17,679 nucleotides of DNA from Desulfobacteraceae bacterium (GCA_024225895.1 JAAEMC010000900.1:1-17679), one strand, 5' to 3'; positions 1 through 7,796 are shown, counted from the first letter of the stretch. The notes: generated by a model not told the origin, from the sequence alone. Numbers and translations: made by a program.

Positions 1-2
1 AT

Positions 3-497
3 ATCATTATGGATGATACCCGTATTGAACAGCTTAAAAAGATAAGAAAAAAAAAATATATTCATAACAGGGTAAAAAAAACATATTTAAAAAAAGAAGA
101 CATCGAATAAATAAGTAATATAAAAGGAACCTTGACCGTAAAGGAAAAAGAAATTATTGAAAATCATGCTATTATGACCAAGAAGATCCTTCAGCATGTA
201 CCATTTCCAAAGGGACTTACAAATGTACCGGTCCTTGCCTCTTCCCACCATGAGAAACCCAACGGGAAAGGCTATCCCGATCATCTCAAGGATAATGATA
301 TCCCTTTACAGTCAAAAATTATGGCCATTGCAGATATTTTCGAAGCACTGACCGCCGAAGACCGACCTTATAAAAGGGGCCTGTCACCTGAAGAAGCGAT
401 GAAAATACTAGGTCAAATGAAAGAGAAAAATGAAATCGATCCGGATCTTTTTGATTTATGTAAGAAATGCGGTATATTCAGTTCCCGTCCAGAGTAG
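3..497 (+). pseudogene. HD-GYP domain phosphodiesterase, 3' part, interrupted by in-frame TAA (partial at left edge)
   Basis: This is the C-terminal half of an HD-GYP protein, a family that hydrolyses cyclic di-GMP and related signals; the 5' part lies outside the window. After the stop, the frame encodes the core HD-GYP features: the GTLT motif with the following helix (ENHAIMT), HHEKPNGKGYP (the GYP loop, about 246-278), and IMAIADIFEALTAEDRPYK, with a stop at 495-497. The same frame before the stop (3-107) reads as the segment that normally precedes GTLT, ending YLKKEDIE. A TAA at 108-110 sits where the family usually has Asn or a similar residue, and the frame then resumes directly with ISNIKGTLT. 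One nonsense change therefore explains the break and no frameshift is needed. A TTG at 132 preceded by AAGGA could restart translation, but the product would lack the HD motif. A sequencing error cannot be excluded. Confidence 0.8.
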
Positions 498-546
498 ATA
501 GTGATTGAACGCCTTACCCCATTTTCTTAATTGCTGCGTTGGAACT

Positions 547-571
547 AATAATGTTAATCCTTAATATTATT
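547..571. other. AT-rich inverted repeat between convergent genes
   Basis: Arms AATAATGTTAA (547-557) and TTAATATTATT (561-571) pair over 11 positions with one mismatch (a G-U pair in one strand's RNA) and a 3-nt loop. It covers the stop codon of the EamA gene, at the meeting point of two convergent reading frames. It could be a weak bidirectional terminator, but it has no G/C core and no clean T-run. Confidence 0.25.
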
Positions 572-1466
572 CAGCCTGCCTTTGTTTTCTTCTGCTATGC
601 AACGTATATACCTGAGATATCAGCATCCCTGAAAGCATCATGGCACATCCTAAAATGGCCCTCTTCGACATAATTTCACTGAGGATAATCCACCCGCCAA
701 GGGCGGCAATCACAGATTCAAGACTGAAAATAATAGCAGCATGGGCAGGAGGGGCATTTTTCTGGCCATAGATCTGAAGGGAATAGGCAATTCCAACAGC
801 GAACATTCCACCATAGAGCAACGGAATGGCAGCTTTTAAAATATCCTCAAGAATAAAGGACTCCAAAGAAAAGGCAAAGCAAAAGCTTAAAACCATGCAG
901 ACAACGCATTGAACCAATGAGAGCTTGGCTGTATTGAATAGACTGGATATCCGGCCGATGATAATGAGATGGACCGCAAAACAGACCGTTGAAAAAAGAA
1001 CCAGAATGTCACCAATGTTGATCTTCACCCCTTTGTTAACACTTAAAAAGTACATGCCTAAAGTTGCCAGAAGAGCGCCGATCCATGTGCCGAGTGAGGT
1101 CTTTTCCTGTTTGATAAAAAGCCCCATGATGGGTACCATTACAACATATAATCCAGTAATGAAGCCGGCTTTTCCTGCAGTGGTATAGACCAGACCCATC
1201 TGCTGGAGGGATATGCCGCAGAAAAGAAAAAAACCGGCAATAGTGCCTGATTTGGCAAGTTGTGTGATACTATTTGACATGTAGGGTTTTGTTTTTGAAA
1301 CAAGAGCCAAAGGCAGAAGACAAATAGTGCCGATGGTAAAGCGGACAGCATTGAATGTAAATGGCCCAACATGATCCATACCCACTCTCTGGGCTACAAA
1401 TGCCATGCCCCAAATGGTTGCCACCACAAGAAGAATAAAATCCGATTTCAATGTACTTAATTTCAT
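567..1466 (-). CDS. EamA/DMT family transporter (10-TM exporter)
   Basis: The protein (299 aa from the chosen start) is a hydrophobic inner-membrane protein with about ten predicted membrane segments arranged as two EamA repeats. Family signatures are the N-terminal FILLVVATIWGMAFVAQ and, in the second half, PPAHAAIIFSLESVIAALGGWIIL. EamA proteins of this size usually export amino acids, other metabolites or drugs, and the substrate cannot be read from sequence. I chose the ATG at 1466 because AGGTG lies 9 nt upstream; an in-frame GTG at 1478 would add four residues (MLDT) but has a weaker ribosome site. The C-terminus is short and basic (HSRRKQRQAE), likely cytoplasmic. It diverges from nagZ and converges on the broken HD-GYP gene, so it is probably transcribed alone. 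Confidence 0.88.
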   Translation of the reverse strand: MKLSTLKSDFILLVVATIWGMAFVAQRVGMDHVGPFTFNAVRFTIGTICLLPLALVSKTKPYMSNSITQLAKSGTIAGFFLFCGISLQQMGLVYTTAGKAGFITGLYVVMVPIMGLFIKQEKTSLGTWIGALLATLGMYFLSVNKGVKINIGDILVLFSTVCFAVHLIIIGRISSLFNTAKLSLVQCVVCMVLSFCFAFSLESFILEDILKAAIPLLYGGMFAVGIAYSLQIYGQKNAPPAHAAIIFSLESVIAALGGWIILSEIMSKRAILGCAMMLSGMLISQVYTLHSRRKQRQAE

Positions 1467-1511
1467 GGTATCCAACACCTGTATCTAACCGCTTCATTAT
1501 TTAAAGGAGTT

Positions 1512-1540
1512 GTTTTAAATTTTTTAAAGGATTTAGTCAA
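1512..1540 (-). promoter_or_regulatory. Candidate sigma70-type promoter for the EamA gene
   Basis: On the - strand TTGACT (plus coordinates 1535-1540) is followed after 17 nt by TAAAAC (1512-1517, 4/6 to consensus), with the start codon about 45 nt further on. The region is AT-rich, so chance matches are likely. Confidence 0.35.
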
Positions 1541-1548
1541 TACAGCAA

Positions 1549-2544
1549 ATGGATCAATATCAATTTACACCGGAAACGCTGGCCGGACAAAGGCTCATGT
1601 TTGGATTTGACGGCACAATGCTGAATGATGATTTAAAATTTCTCATTAAACACCTTAATGCATGCGGCATTATTCTGTTCAAACGTAATATCCAAACCCC
1701 TTCCCAGGTAAAAGATCTGTGCGGCAGTGCCCAGAGATATGCTGCACTGTGCGGCCTGCCGCCGTTGTTTATCGCAGTCGACCAGGAGGGAGGAACTGTG
1801 GCAAGGTTGAAGGAAGGATTTACTGTTTTCCCAGGAAATCCGCATATACAAACTATTGAAGATGCCAAAAATTTTTCACAGATTACTGCTGATGAACTCA
1901 AATCCGTCGGGATTAACATGAATTTTGCCCCGGTTCTGGATGTGGTTCCGGACAAGGTAGACAGTATAATGAAGAAGAGAGCCTTTGAAGGAGGACCTGG
2001 TACGGTTGCCAAGCTGGGTTCATGTGTCATCAATCATTTACAGAAGAACAAGATTATGGCAGTGGCCAAGCATTTTCCAGGTATTGGGCGGACCGTTAAA
2101 GATTCCCATTTTCATCTTCCGGTTTTAAATATTGATTACAAGACATTGAAAAAGACCGACCTGGTTCCATTCATGGCAGCGGTCAAAGAAGACGTCACCG
2201 GCATCATGCTGTCACATATATCCTATCCAAGCCTTGATGCGGACTTCCAGGCCAGCCTCTCTGAAAAAATTGTGCAATCTGTGCTACGGCGGGATCTTGG
2301 ATATAAGGGTATTATCATGACCGATGATTTGGATATGGAAGCCATTCAAACCGATATTAATACCTGTATGTTTCAGATGCTTTGGGCAGGAATAGATGTT
2401 GCCCTGATATGTCATAAGGGACCAGCCATTGAAAAGGCATATAATGAAATATGCCGGCTGATTCAGGAGAATGAATCTTTGATGGAAATGGGAAAAGAAT
2501 CCATGAATAGGATTTTGAACTACAAAAAAGAATATCTGGGTTAA
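1549..2544 (+). CDS. nagZ: Beta-N-acetylhexosaminidase NagZ (GH3), peptidoglycan recycling
   Basis: This is a single-domain glycoside hydrolase family 3 enzyme of 331 aa, the usual size for NagZ. NagZ removes GlcNAc from GlcNAc-anhydroMurNAc-peptides during cell-wall recycling. Visible motifs are FIAVDQEGGTVARLK (about 74-88), KHFPG (174-178), the Asp-Ser-His catalytic loop (D185, H187) and TDDLDM (258-263), in which D259 is the expected nucleophile. The family often has His after KHFPG; here it is Ile, while the DSH dyad is kept. There is no signal peptide, so the enzyme is cytoplasmic. ATG 1549 is the only plausible start because an in-frame TAG lies at 1534; the ribosome site is weak, with AAAGG about 18 nt upstream. 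Its 3' end overlaps the convergent tsaD gene by 4 bp. Confidence 0.93.
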   Translation: MDQYQFTPETLAGQRLMFGFDGTMLNDDLKFLIKHLNACGIILFKRNIQTPSQVKDLCGSAQRYAALCGLPPLFIAVDQEGGTVARLKEGFTVFPGNPHIQTIEDAKNFSQITADELKSVGINMNFAPVLDVVPDKVDSIMKKRAFEGGPGTVAKLGSCVINHLQKNKIMAVAKHFPGIGRTVKDSHFHLPVLNIDYKTLKKTDLVPFMAAVKEDVTGIMLSHISYPSLDADFQASLSEKIVQSVLRRDLGYKGIIMTDDLDMEAIQTDINTCMFQMLWAGIDVALICHKGPAIEKAYNEICRLIQENESLMEMGKESMNRILNYKKEYLG

Positions 2545-3542
2545 TCTATTCTTGCTCTGGAGAATACATCGTGGCAAAGATCACACACATTTTTCTGCTG
2601 TATCATGCGAAATCCCCTTGCTGCGATCATGGCGCCGTTGTCACCGCACAGTTCTTTGGGTGGAACAAAAACATTCAGTCCTATTTTTTGAGCTCTTGTT
2701 CTTAATTTTTCAGTCAGGCTTTGATTGGCAGCCACACCGCCTGTCACTGCAATATCTTTGCATTTTTTAAATATGGCGGCATCAATGAGCTTTTTTGATA
2801 TCACGTCAATCACTGCTTCCTGGAAGGATGCTGCCACCTGTGCCTTGTCATCCATTTCACTGATTTTATGGTCGTGAACATACCTTGCAACAGATGATTT
2901 AAGACCACTGAAACTGAAATCAAAACTGCCTTTTTCAAGAAATGTTCTGGGAAATTTGATGGCATCAGGGTCCTTTGATTTGGCAAGGGTCTCTATGACA
3001 GGACCCCCAGGGTATCCTAACGAAAGCATTTTGGAGACTTTATCAAATGCTTCCCCGGCTGCATCATCACGGGTTTGACCTAATAACTCAAAATGATCAG
3101 GGGAAGTGACATAGTAGATGTTGGTATGTCCGCCGGAGACCACCAAGGAAATAAAGGGAAATGGAGGATATTTTTCAGAGAGAAACAAGGTATAAATATG
3201 GGCTTCCAGGTGGTTTACACCTGCCAGGGGAAGTTTGCGTGCCCAGGCAAAGGATTTTGCAAAGGAAAAACCAACCAGCAAGGCCCCGATGAGTCCCGGC
3301 CCCCTTGTGGCTGCAACGCCTTGGATATCATCCATGCCGACACCTGATTTTTCAATAGCTTCACTTACAACCGGTGCAATGGCTTCAATGTGCATTCTTG
3401 AGGCAAGCTCGGGAACAACACCGCCATATTTGTCGTGGGTATCAATTTGAGAGGCAACTACACAGCTTAAAATATTTTTCCCGTCTTCTACCAGGGCAGC
3501 TGCGGTTTCATCACAAGAAGACTCTATCCCTAAAATGATCAT
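2541..3542 (-). CDS. tsaD: tRNA threonylcarbamoyladenosine transferase TsaD
   Basis: TsaD (Gcp/YgjD/Kae1) transfers threonylcarbamoyl from TC-AMP to A37 of ANN-decoding tRNAs, working with TsaB, TsaC and TsaE; none of these partners is in the window. The 333-aa protein has full family length and order: N-terminal ILGIESSCDETAAALV, the iron-binding HLEAH (H111, H115), VSGGHTNIY, FSFSGLKSSV, and the C-terminal CGDNGAMIAARG carrying the third metal ligand Asp. It lies 12 bp downstream of purM on the same strand, with no terminator between, so the two are probably one operon. The ribosome site before ATG 3542 is weak, which may mean translation is helped by purM. Its last bases overlap nagZ, which is read from the other strand. 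Confidence 0.96.
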   Translation of the reverse strand: MIILGIESSCDETAAALVEDGKNILSCVVASQIDTHDKYGGVVPELASRMHIEAIAPVVSEAIEKSGVGMDDIQGVAATRGPGLIGALLVGFSFAKSFAWARKLPLAGVNHLEAHIYTLFLSEKYPPFPFISLVVSGGHTNIYYVTSPDHFELLGQTRDDAAGEAFDKVSKMLSLGYPGGPVIETLAKSKDPDAIKFPRTFLEKGSFDFSFSGLKSSVARYVHDHKISEMDDKAQVAASFQEAVIDVISKKLIDAAIFKKCKDIAVTGGVAANQSLTEKLRTRAQKIGLNVFVPPKELCGDNGAMIAARGFRMIQQKNVCDLCHDVFSRARID

Positions 3543-3554
3543 AAAAAGATCGTA

Positions 3555-4598
3555 TCAGACCCATTGGGTTTGATTCTCGTTTTCATCCCTGGATTCTATT
3601 TCACCGATAAAATAGGCATCTTCATTCATGGCCCCTAAGCGGTCCATCACTTCCTGGGCAGATTCATCAGGCACAACCACAATCATACCGATGCCGTTGT
3701 TAAATGTTCTGTTCATTTCTTTTTCAGAGACATTTCCCTCTTTTTGAAGGATTTGAAAGATTGGGGGAATCTTCCAAGAACCCTTGTGAATGATCGCTTT
3801 GCAAGCATCCGGGATGATCCGGACAATATTTTCTTCAATGCCGCCGCCGGTGACATGGGCAAGGCCCAGTACGGGCAGATCTCTTAAAAGACTAAGTAAT
3901 GTGGCAGTGTATATTTTTGTAGGGGTCAGCAATTCCTCGCCCAGGGTGTTGTTCAAATCTGAAAGCGTGGTGCTGACATCATATTTGCATTTATCAAAGA
4001 AAATTTTACGGACCAAAGAGAATCCATTGCTGTGGATGCCGGAAGAAGAGATCCCAATGAGCTTGTTGCCTGTTTTAATATAGGACCCGTCAATGATTTT
4101 ATCATTGTCTACGATGCCCACGGCAAAGCCGGAAAGATCATATTCACCCGGTTGGTACATGCCCGGCATCTCAGCGGTTTCACCTCCGGTAAGAGCACAT
4201 TCGGCTGCACTGCATCCATTGGCAATCCCTTGGATAATCTGCTCTGCCACACTGTTATCCAGCGCACCCATGGCAAGATAGTCCAAAAAGAAAAGGGGTT
4301 TGGCCCCCTGGACAATAATATCGTTAACCACCATGGCGACAAGATCTATACCAATTGTATCATGCTTGTCCATATTAAAGGCGATTTTCAGCTTTGTCCC
4401 GACACCGTCGGTGGAACTGACCAGTACCGGATTCGGGGTATTGGAAAGATTGAGGGAGAAAAGTCCTCCAAATCCTCCTATTTCGCCCATGACGCCGGAT
4501 CTATGGGTGGATTTTGCAATATCTTTAATTTTGTCTACGAGTTTATTTGCCTTGTCTATGTCAACGCCTGAGTCTGCATATGTTAATGAATCACTCAT
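3555..4598 (-). CDS. purM: Phosphoribosylformylglycinamidine cyclo-ligase PurM (AIR synthetase)
   Basis: PurM carries out the ATP-dependent closure of FGAM to AIR, the fifth step of purine synthesis. The 347-aa length is typical. Signatures are the N-terminal YADSGVDIDKAN, FGGLFSLN, STDGVGTKLKIA, the conserved NDIIVQGAKPLFFLDYLA, TGGETAEMPGMY (the dimer-interface and ATP region), and VTGGGIEENIVRIIP in the C-terminal half. It starts at ATG 4598 with an AGAGGTGG ribosome site. It is the first gene of a likely purM-tsaD operon and diverges from hom. A promoter with both boxes near consensus lies 50-75 bp upstream (see 4646-4674). Confidence 0.96.
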   Translation of the reverse strand: MSDSLTYADSGVDIDKANKLVDKIKDIAKSTHRSGVMGEIGGFGGLFSLNLSNTPNPVLVSSTDGVGTKLKIAFNMDKHDTIGIDLVAMVVNDIIVQGAKPLFFLDYLAMGALDNSVAEQIIQGIANGCSAAECALTGGETAEMPGMYQPGEYDLSGFAVGIVDNDKIIDGSYIKTGNKLIGISSSGIHSNGFSLVRKIFFDKCKYDVSTTLSDLNNTLGEELLTPTKIYTATLLSLLRDLPVLGLAHVTGGGIEENIVRIIPDACKAIIHKGSWKIPPIFQILQKEGNVSEKEMNRTFNNGIGMIVVVPDESAQEVMDRLGAMNEDAYFIGEIESRDENENQTQWV

Positions 4599-4641
4599 TT
4601 AATACCACCTCTAAAAAACGTTATTAAGCCCTATAAAACCT

Positions 4642-4660
4642 CGCAATAATAATCATTATG
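4642..4660. promoter_or_regulatory. Fur-box-like sequence over the purM promoter
   Basis: The 19-mer at 4642-4660 matches the classical Fur box consensus (GATAATGATAATCATTATC) at 14 of 19 positions, including an uninterrupted run AATAATCATTAT-like in the right half. It covers the -10 box and part of the spacer of the purM promoter. Iron control of purine synthesis would be unexpected, and AT-rich DNA gives chance matches. Confidence 0.25.
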
Positions 4661-4674
4661 GGGTTAAAAGTCAA
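4646..4674 (-). promoter_or_regulatory. Promoter of purM-tsaD (TTGACT-17-TATTAT)
   Basis: Read on the - strand, TTGACT (plus 4669-4674) is followed after exactly 17 nt by TATTAT (plus 4646-4651), each 5/6 to the sigma70 consensus. The predicted start lies near 4639, giving a leader of about 40 nt. The -35 box is formed by the left arm of the palindrome at 4670-4686. Confidence 0.6.
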
Positions 4675-4686
4675 AAGCTTTTTGAC
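4670..4686. promoter_or_regulatory. Palindrome spanning both divergent -35 boxes (candidate operator)
   Basis: GTCAAAA (4670-4676) and TTTTGAC (4680-4686) are perfect 7-bp inverted arms around GCT. Each arm forms the core of a -35 box, TTGACT for purM leftwards and TTGACA for hom rightwards. The two boxes are only 7 bp apart, so the site could be an operator or simply the result of two back-to-back -35 elements. Confidence 0.55.
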
Positions 4687-4710
4687 ATCAGCTTTGTTAT
4701 ATTGTATCTA
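4682..4710 (+). promoter_or_regulatory. Candidate promoter of hom-thrH-rfaE1 (TTGACA-17-TATCTA)
   Basis: A perfect TTGACA at 4682-4687 is followed after 17 nt by TATCTA (4705-4710), which matches the consensus only in TAT. The -35 overlaps the right arm of the palindrome at 4670-4686. The predicted leader is about 50 nt. The weak -10 suggests a need for activation or a wrongly placed -10. Confidence 0.4.
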
Positions 4711-4765
4711 AATTATTTTTAACCTTATTAAACAATTTAAATGAATTGAGAAGGGCAAAAAGGGA

Positions 4766-6079
4766 ATGAAAACAATCAATATTGGTATATTGGGATATGG
4801 TGTTGTCGGAACCGGGGTTGCCAAGCTTATCAAAGAGAAGAAAAAGTTGCTGGAATCCCGTATCGGTGCATATTTGAATCTTAAATACATCGCGGATATT
4901 GACACCACCACGGACCGGGGTCTGGATATAGGCGATACCATATTAATAGCTGATGCAAAAAAGGTGTTCAGTGACCCTGATATCCATATTATTGTTGAAA
5001 CCATTGGCGGAAAGACCATTGCCAAAGACTTTATTTTAAAAGCGCTTGAGAATGGAAAACACGTGGTTACAGCCAATAAGGCACTTTTAGCAGATTTTGG
5101 TAATGAGCTTGTCAAAACAGCACGCCATAACCAGGTGGATTTGGCATTTGAAGCCAGTTGCGGCGGGTGCATGCCCATTATCAAATCATTGAGAGAATCG
5201 CTGGTGGCCAATGATATCAAGTCCATGTCCGCCATCCTCAACGGAACCTGTAATTTTATTCTTACAAAAATTTCCAAAGATGGTTCCCAATTTGATGATG
5301 CGCTGAAAACCGCCCAGGAACTGGGATATGCTGAAGCAGAGCCCTCATTGGATATTGACGGCCATGACACTGCCCACAAATTGGCCATTTTGAATTCCCT
5401 GGCTCACGGGATGGAGATCAATCTTGAAGATATCCATGTGGAAGGGATTAGAAATATCACTCCTGTTGATATCGAGTTTGCCAGAACTTTCGGGTATACT
5501 ATCAAACTATTGGCCATATCCAAGATCCATGACGACCATGTGGAAGCAAGGGTACACCCCACCATGATCCCCAAGAGCAATCCATTGTCACATATTGATA
5601 AATCAATGAATGCTGTGGCAATTGATGCTGATGCCACAGGACAGACCATGCTGTATGGACATGGAGCCGGTATGATGCCTACGGCCAGTGCTGTTTTAAG
5701 CGATCTTGCTGATATTGCCAGGAACATTATTTCTCAAACCAAAAGACGGGTACCTATTTTGGGATATCCTGAAGATAATATTAAAAAAATCCCCATCCTT
5801 TCCATGAAAGAGTTGTACACCCGGTACTACTTGAGATTTGACGCCAAGGATCATCCTGGTGTTCTTGCCAAAATATCAGGTATCCTAGGAGAAAATAATA
5901 TCAGCATTAAATCTGTTCATCAAAAGGGCAGAAATTCCAGCGGAAAAGTACCAGTGGTGATGATTACCCATGTGGCAAAGGAAGAATGGGTGCAAAAAGC
6001 GCTGAATGAAATATCTACAGGAAAATCAATTCTCGACCGACCTGTTGTAATTAGAATTGAAGAAACAAATCAGGAGTAA
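4766..6079 (+). CDS. hom: Homoserine dehydrogenase with C-terminal ACT domain
   Basis: The enzyme reduces aspartate semialdehyde to homoserine, the branch point to threonine and methionine. The 437-aa protein has the usual three parts. The first is an N-terminal NAD(P)-binding fold (GILGYGVVGTG, about residues 7-17). The second is the catalytic region with TANKALLA (K105), SAILNGTCNFIL and YAEAEPSLDIDGHDTAHKLA, where D201 and K205 match the catalytic Asp/Lys spacing. The third is a C-terminal ACT domain (about 354-430, starting YYLRFDAKDHPGVLAKIS), which usually gives feedback inhibition by threonine. ATG 4766 is preceded closely by AAAGGGA. It is the first gene of a likely operon with thrH and rfaE1 and diverges from purM. 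Confidence 0.96.
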   Translation: MKTINIGILGYGVVGTGVAKLIKEKKKLLESRIGAYLNLKYIADIDTTTDRGLDIGDTILIADAKKVFSDPDIHIIVETIGGKTIAKDFILKALENGKHVVTANKALLADFGNELVKTARHNQVDLAFEASCGGCMPIIKSLRESLVANDIKSMSAILNGTCNFILTKISKDGSQFDDALKTAQELGYAEAEPSLDIDGHDTAHKLAILNSLAHGMEINLEDIHVEGIRNITPVDIEFARTFGYTIKLLAISKIHDDHVEARVHPTMIPKSNPLSHIDKSMNAVAIDADATGQTMLYGHGAGMMPTASAVLSDLADIARNIISQTKRRVPILGYPEDNIKKIPILSMKELYTRYYLRFDAKDHPGVLAKISGILGENNISIKSVHQKGRNSSGKVPVVMITHVAKEEWVQKALNEISTGKSILDRPVVIRIEETNQE

Positions 6080-6089
6080 ATTTAATAAA

Positions 6090-6695
6090 ATGAACATATT
6101 GGTTGCCGATCTGGAAGGAGTATTCCTTCCCGAGATTTGGATAAATGTTGCTAAAAAAACCGGAATAGAAGAACTAAAGTTGACCACCAGGGACATTAGT
6201 GATTATGATGTGCTGATGCAAAAACGGCTTTCTTTGTTAAAGGAAAACAATCTTAAAATACAGGATATCCGGAATGTTATCTCAACCCTAAACCCGTTGG
6301 AGGGGGCGCTTGAAACCCTGGACTGGATCCGGGAGCAATCCCAGATTATTATTTTATCAGACACCTTTGAGGAATTTGCAAAGCCGCTCATGGAAAAATT
6401 AAAATTTCCCACATTATTGTGTCACAACCTGACCATTGATGATGACGGGAATATTGTTAATTACAACATTCGGATTCAGAACCAGAAAAGGGAAGCGGTT
6501 AAGGCTTTGAAGGGTATGAATTATAATGTTATTGCATTTGGGGATTCCTATAATGATACAGGAATGATTTTGGAAGCTCATAAAGGATTTTTCTTTGATC
6601 CGCCGGAATCTGTTTTAACGGATTTTCCCAAGATTCCTGTGACAAGAGGGTATGAAGAACTGAAAACCATGATAGGCAAATTATTGAAATCATGA
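6090..6695 (+). CDS. thrH: ThrH: homoserine phosphotransferase / phosphoserine phosphatase
   Basis: This is a haloacid dehalogenase-fold enzyme of 201 aa, close to the roughly 205 aa of Pseudomonas ThrH, which dephosphorylates phosphoserine and can pass the phosphate to homoserine. Motif I is DLEGV (D7, E9), the ThrH form rather than the DxDxT of ordinary SerB. Motif II is LSDT (S90), the motif III Lys is near 133, and motif IV is GDSYND (D152, D156). ThrH-specific stretches are LPEIWI, TTRDISDYDVLM, LSDTFEEFAKPLM and FPTLLCH. An upstream in-frame TTG at 6057 would extend the protein into hom; I chose ATG 6090, which has AGGAG 13 nt before it and starts at the family N-terminus. It follows hom by 10 bp, which points to a role in threonine synthesis. 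Confidence 0.92.
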   Translation: MNILVADLEGVFLPEIWINVAKKTGIEELKLTTRDISDYDVLMQKRLSLLKENNLKIQDIRNVISTLNPLEGALETLDWIREQSQIIILSDTFEEFAKPLMEKLKFPTLLCHNLTIDDDGNIVNYNIRIQNQKREAVKALKGMNYNVIAFGDSYNDTGMILEAHKGFFFDPPESVLTDFPKIPVTRGYEELKTMIGKLLKS

Positions 6696-7663
6696 CTTTA
6701 AATATTGAGCAATTCAAAAATGTCAAAGCACTTGTTATTGGTGATCTGATGATTGACGAATATCTTTGGGGAAGTGTGGAAAGAATTTCACCCGAAGCAC
6801 CGGTTCCCGTGGTAGCCGTTGAAAAAGAAAGCCATGCCCTTGGCGGCTCCGGTAATGTGATCAACAATCTTGTGGCCATGGGAACCGATGTCACCACCAT
6901 TGGAACTGCAGGCACAGGCAAAGCCGGGAAAATGATTTTTGAGAAGCTTGAAGATCTCGGGGTAAAAACCGATTGCATTATTTCAGAACCAGATCGCCCT
7001 ACTACCAGGAAAACCCGGGTTATTGCATCCAATCAGCAGGTATTGCGCATTGACAAGGAAATCAGCAGGAAAGTCAGTGATACCACTTTTGATAAACTGA
7101 TTAAGATGGTGGATAAAACGATCCCCCAAGTGGATTTGGTCATCCTTTCCGATTATGCAAAAGGAATTATTTGCAAAGATCTTGTCAACCATGTGGTTAA
7201 CATTTCCAAGCAGCATGACGTATTGACCGTTGCTGATCCAAAAAGTCTTGATTTTTCAAAGTATCAACATGTTTCTTTGCTTACGCCCAATAAAAAGGAA
7301 GCTGCTCTTGCTTCCCAGATGGATATTCAAACCATGGAGGATCTTTTTGCCGCCGGTAAAAAAATCATCAGGCAGGTGAATCTTGAAAAATTGTTAATCA
7401 CCTGCGGTAAGGACGGTATGGTATTGTTTGAAGGAAATACCCCCCCTTTGGTCATCGAATCAAAGGCAAGGCAGGTGTTTGATGTGTCCGGCGCCGGGGA
7501 TACGGTTATTTCCATCCTGGGATTGGGCCTGGCTGTAGGCGCCACATTTGAGCAAAGTGCCATTGTTGCCAATGCAGCAGCCGGTGTCGTTGTAGGCAAA
7601 GTTGGGACGGCAACAGCCTCTATCAAAGAGCTTTCCGACGCTCTATCTAAAACTTCCAAATAG
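6692..7663 (+). CDS. rfaE1: D-glycero-beta-D-manno-heptose-7-phosphate kinase (RfaE1/HldA type, PfkB family)
   Basis: The kinase phosphorylates heptose 7-phosphate at C1, an early step to ADP-heptose for the LPS inner core. At 323 aa it is the kinase domain alone; the adenylyltransferase (RfaE2) half of bifunctional HldE is missing and should be elsewhere. Signatures are VIGDLMIDEYLWGSVERISPEAPVPV-type start (residues 15-40, characteristic of the family), GGSGNVINNL (51-60), LSDYAKG, LLTPNKKEA and the anion hole plus catalytic base GAGD (267-270, D270). Its ATG overlaps the thrH stop in ATGA, so translation is probably coupled. Confidence in the family is high; heptose specificity rests on the RfaE-like N-terminus. 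Confidence 0.92.
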   Translation: MTLNIEQFKNVKALVIGDLMIDEYLWGSVERISPEAPVPVVAVEKESHALGGSGNVINNLVAMGTDVTTIGTAGTGKAGKMIFEKLEDLGVKTDCIISEPDRPTTRKTRVIASNQQVLRIDKEISRKVSDTTFDKLIKMVDKTIPQVDLVILSDYAKGIICKDLVNHVVNISKQHDVLTVADPKSLDFSKYQHVSLLTPNKKEAALASQMDIQTMEDLFAAGKKIIRQVNLEKLLITCGKDGMVLFEGNTPPLVIESKARQVFDVSGAGDTVISILGLGLAVGATFEQSAIVANAAAGVVVGKVGTATASIKELSDALSKTSK

Positions 7664-7677
7664 TTTGTCGAAATCCC

Positions 7678-7706
7678 TTGACAAAAACCTGACATTTTAA
7701 TAGTCT
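7678..7706 (+). promoter_or_regulatory. Promoter of the initiator tRNA gene (TTGACA-17-TAGTCT)
   Basis: A perfect TTGACA at 7678-7683 is followed after 17 nt by TAGTCT (7701-7706), matching three of six -10 positions. The tRNA begins 14 nt later. It starts only 15 bp past the rfaE1 stop codon, so the tRNA has its own promoter but may also receive read-through. Confidence 0.5.
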
Positions 7707-7719
7707 TGCAAACTGTTGA

Positions 7720-7796
<77 letters not shown>

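Noticed and set aside
1560..2033. 157-aa open frame antisense to nagZ
   Set aside because: A shadow of a well-conserved gene; its sequence has no domain-like features.
4032..4571. 179-aa open frame antisense to purM
   Set aside because: Lies wholly within purM on the other strand; codon pattern explained by purM.
6057..6089. Upstream TTG start for thrH, inside hom
   Set aside because: It would add 11 residues not seen in ThrH proteins; ATG 6090 matches the family N-terminus and has AGGAG before it.
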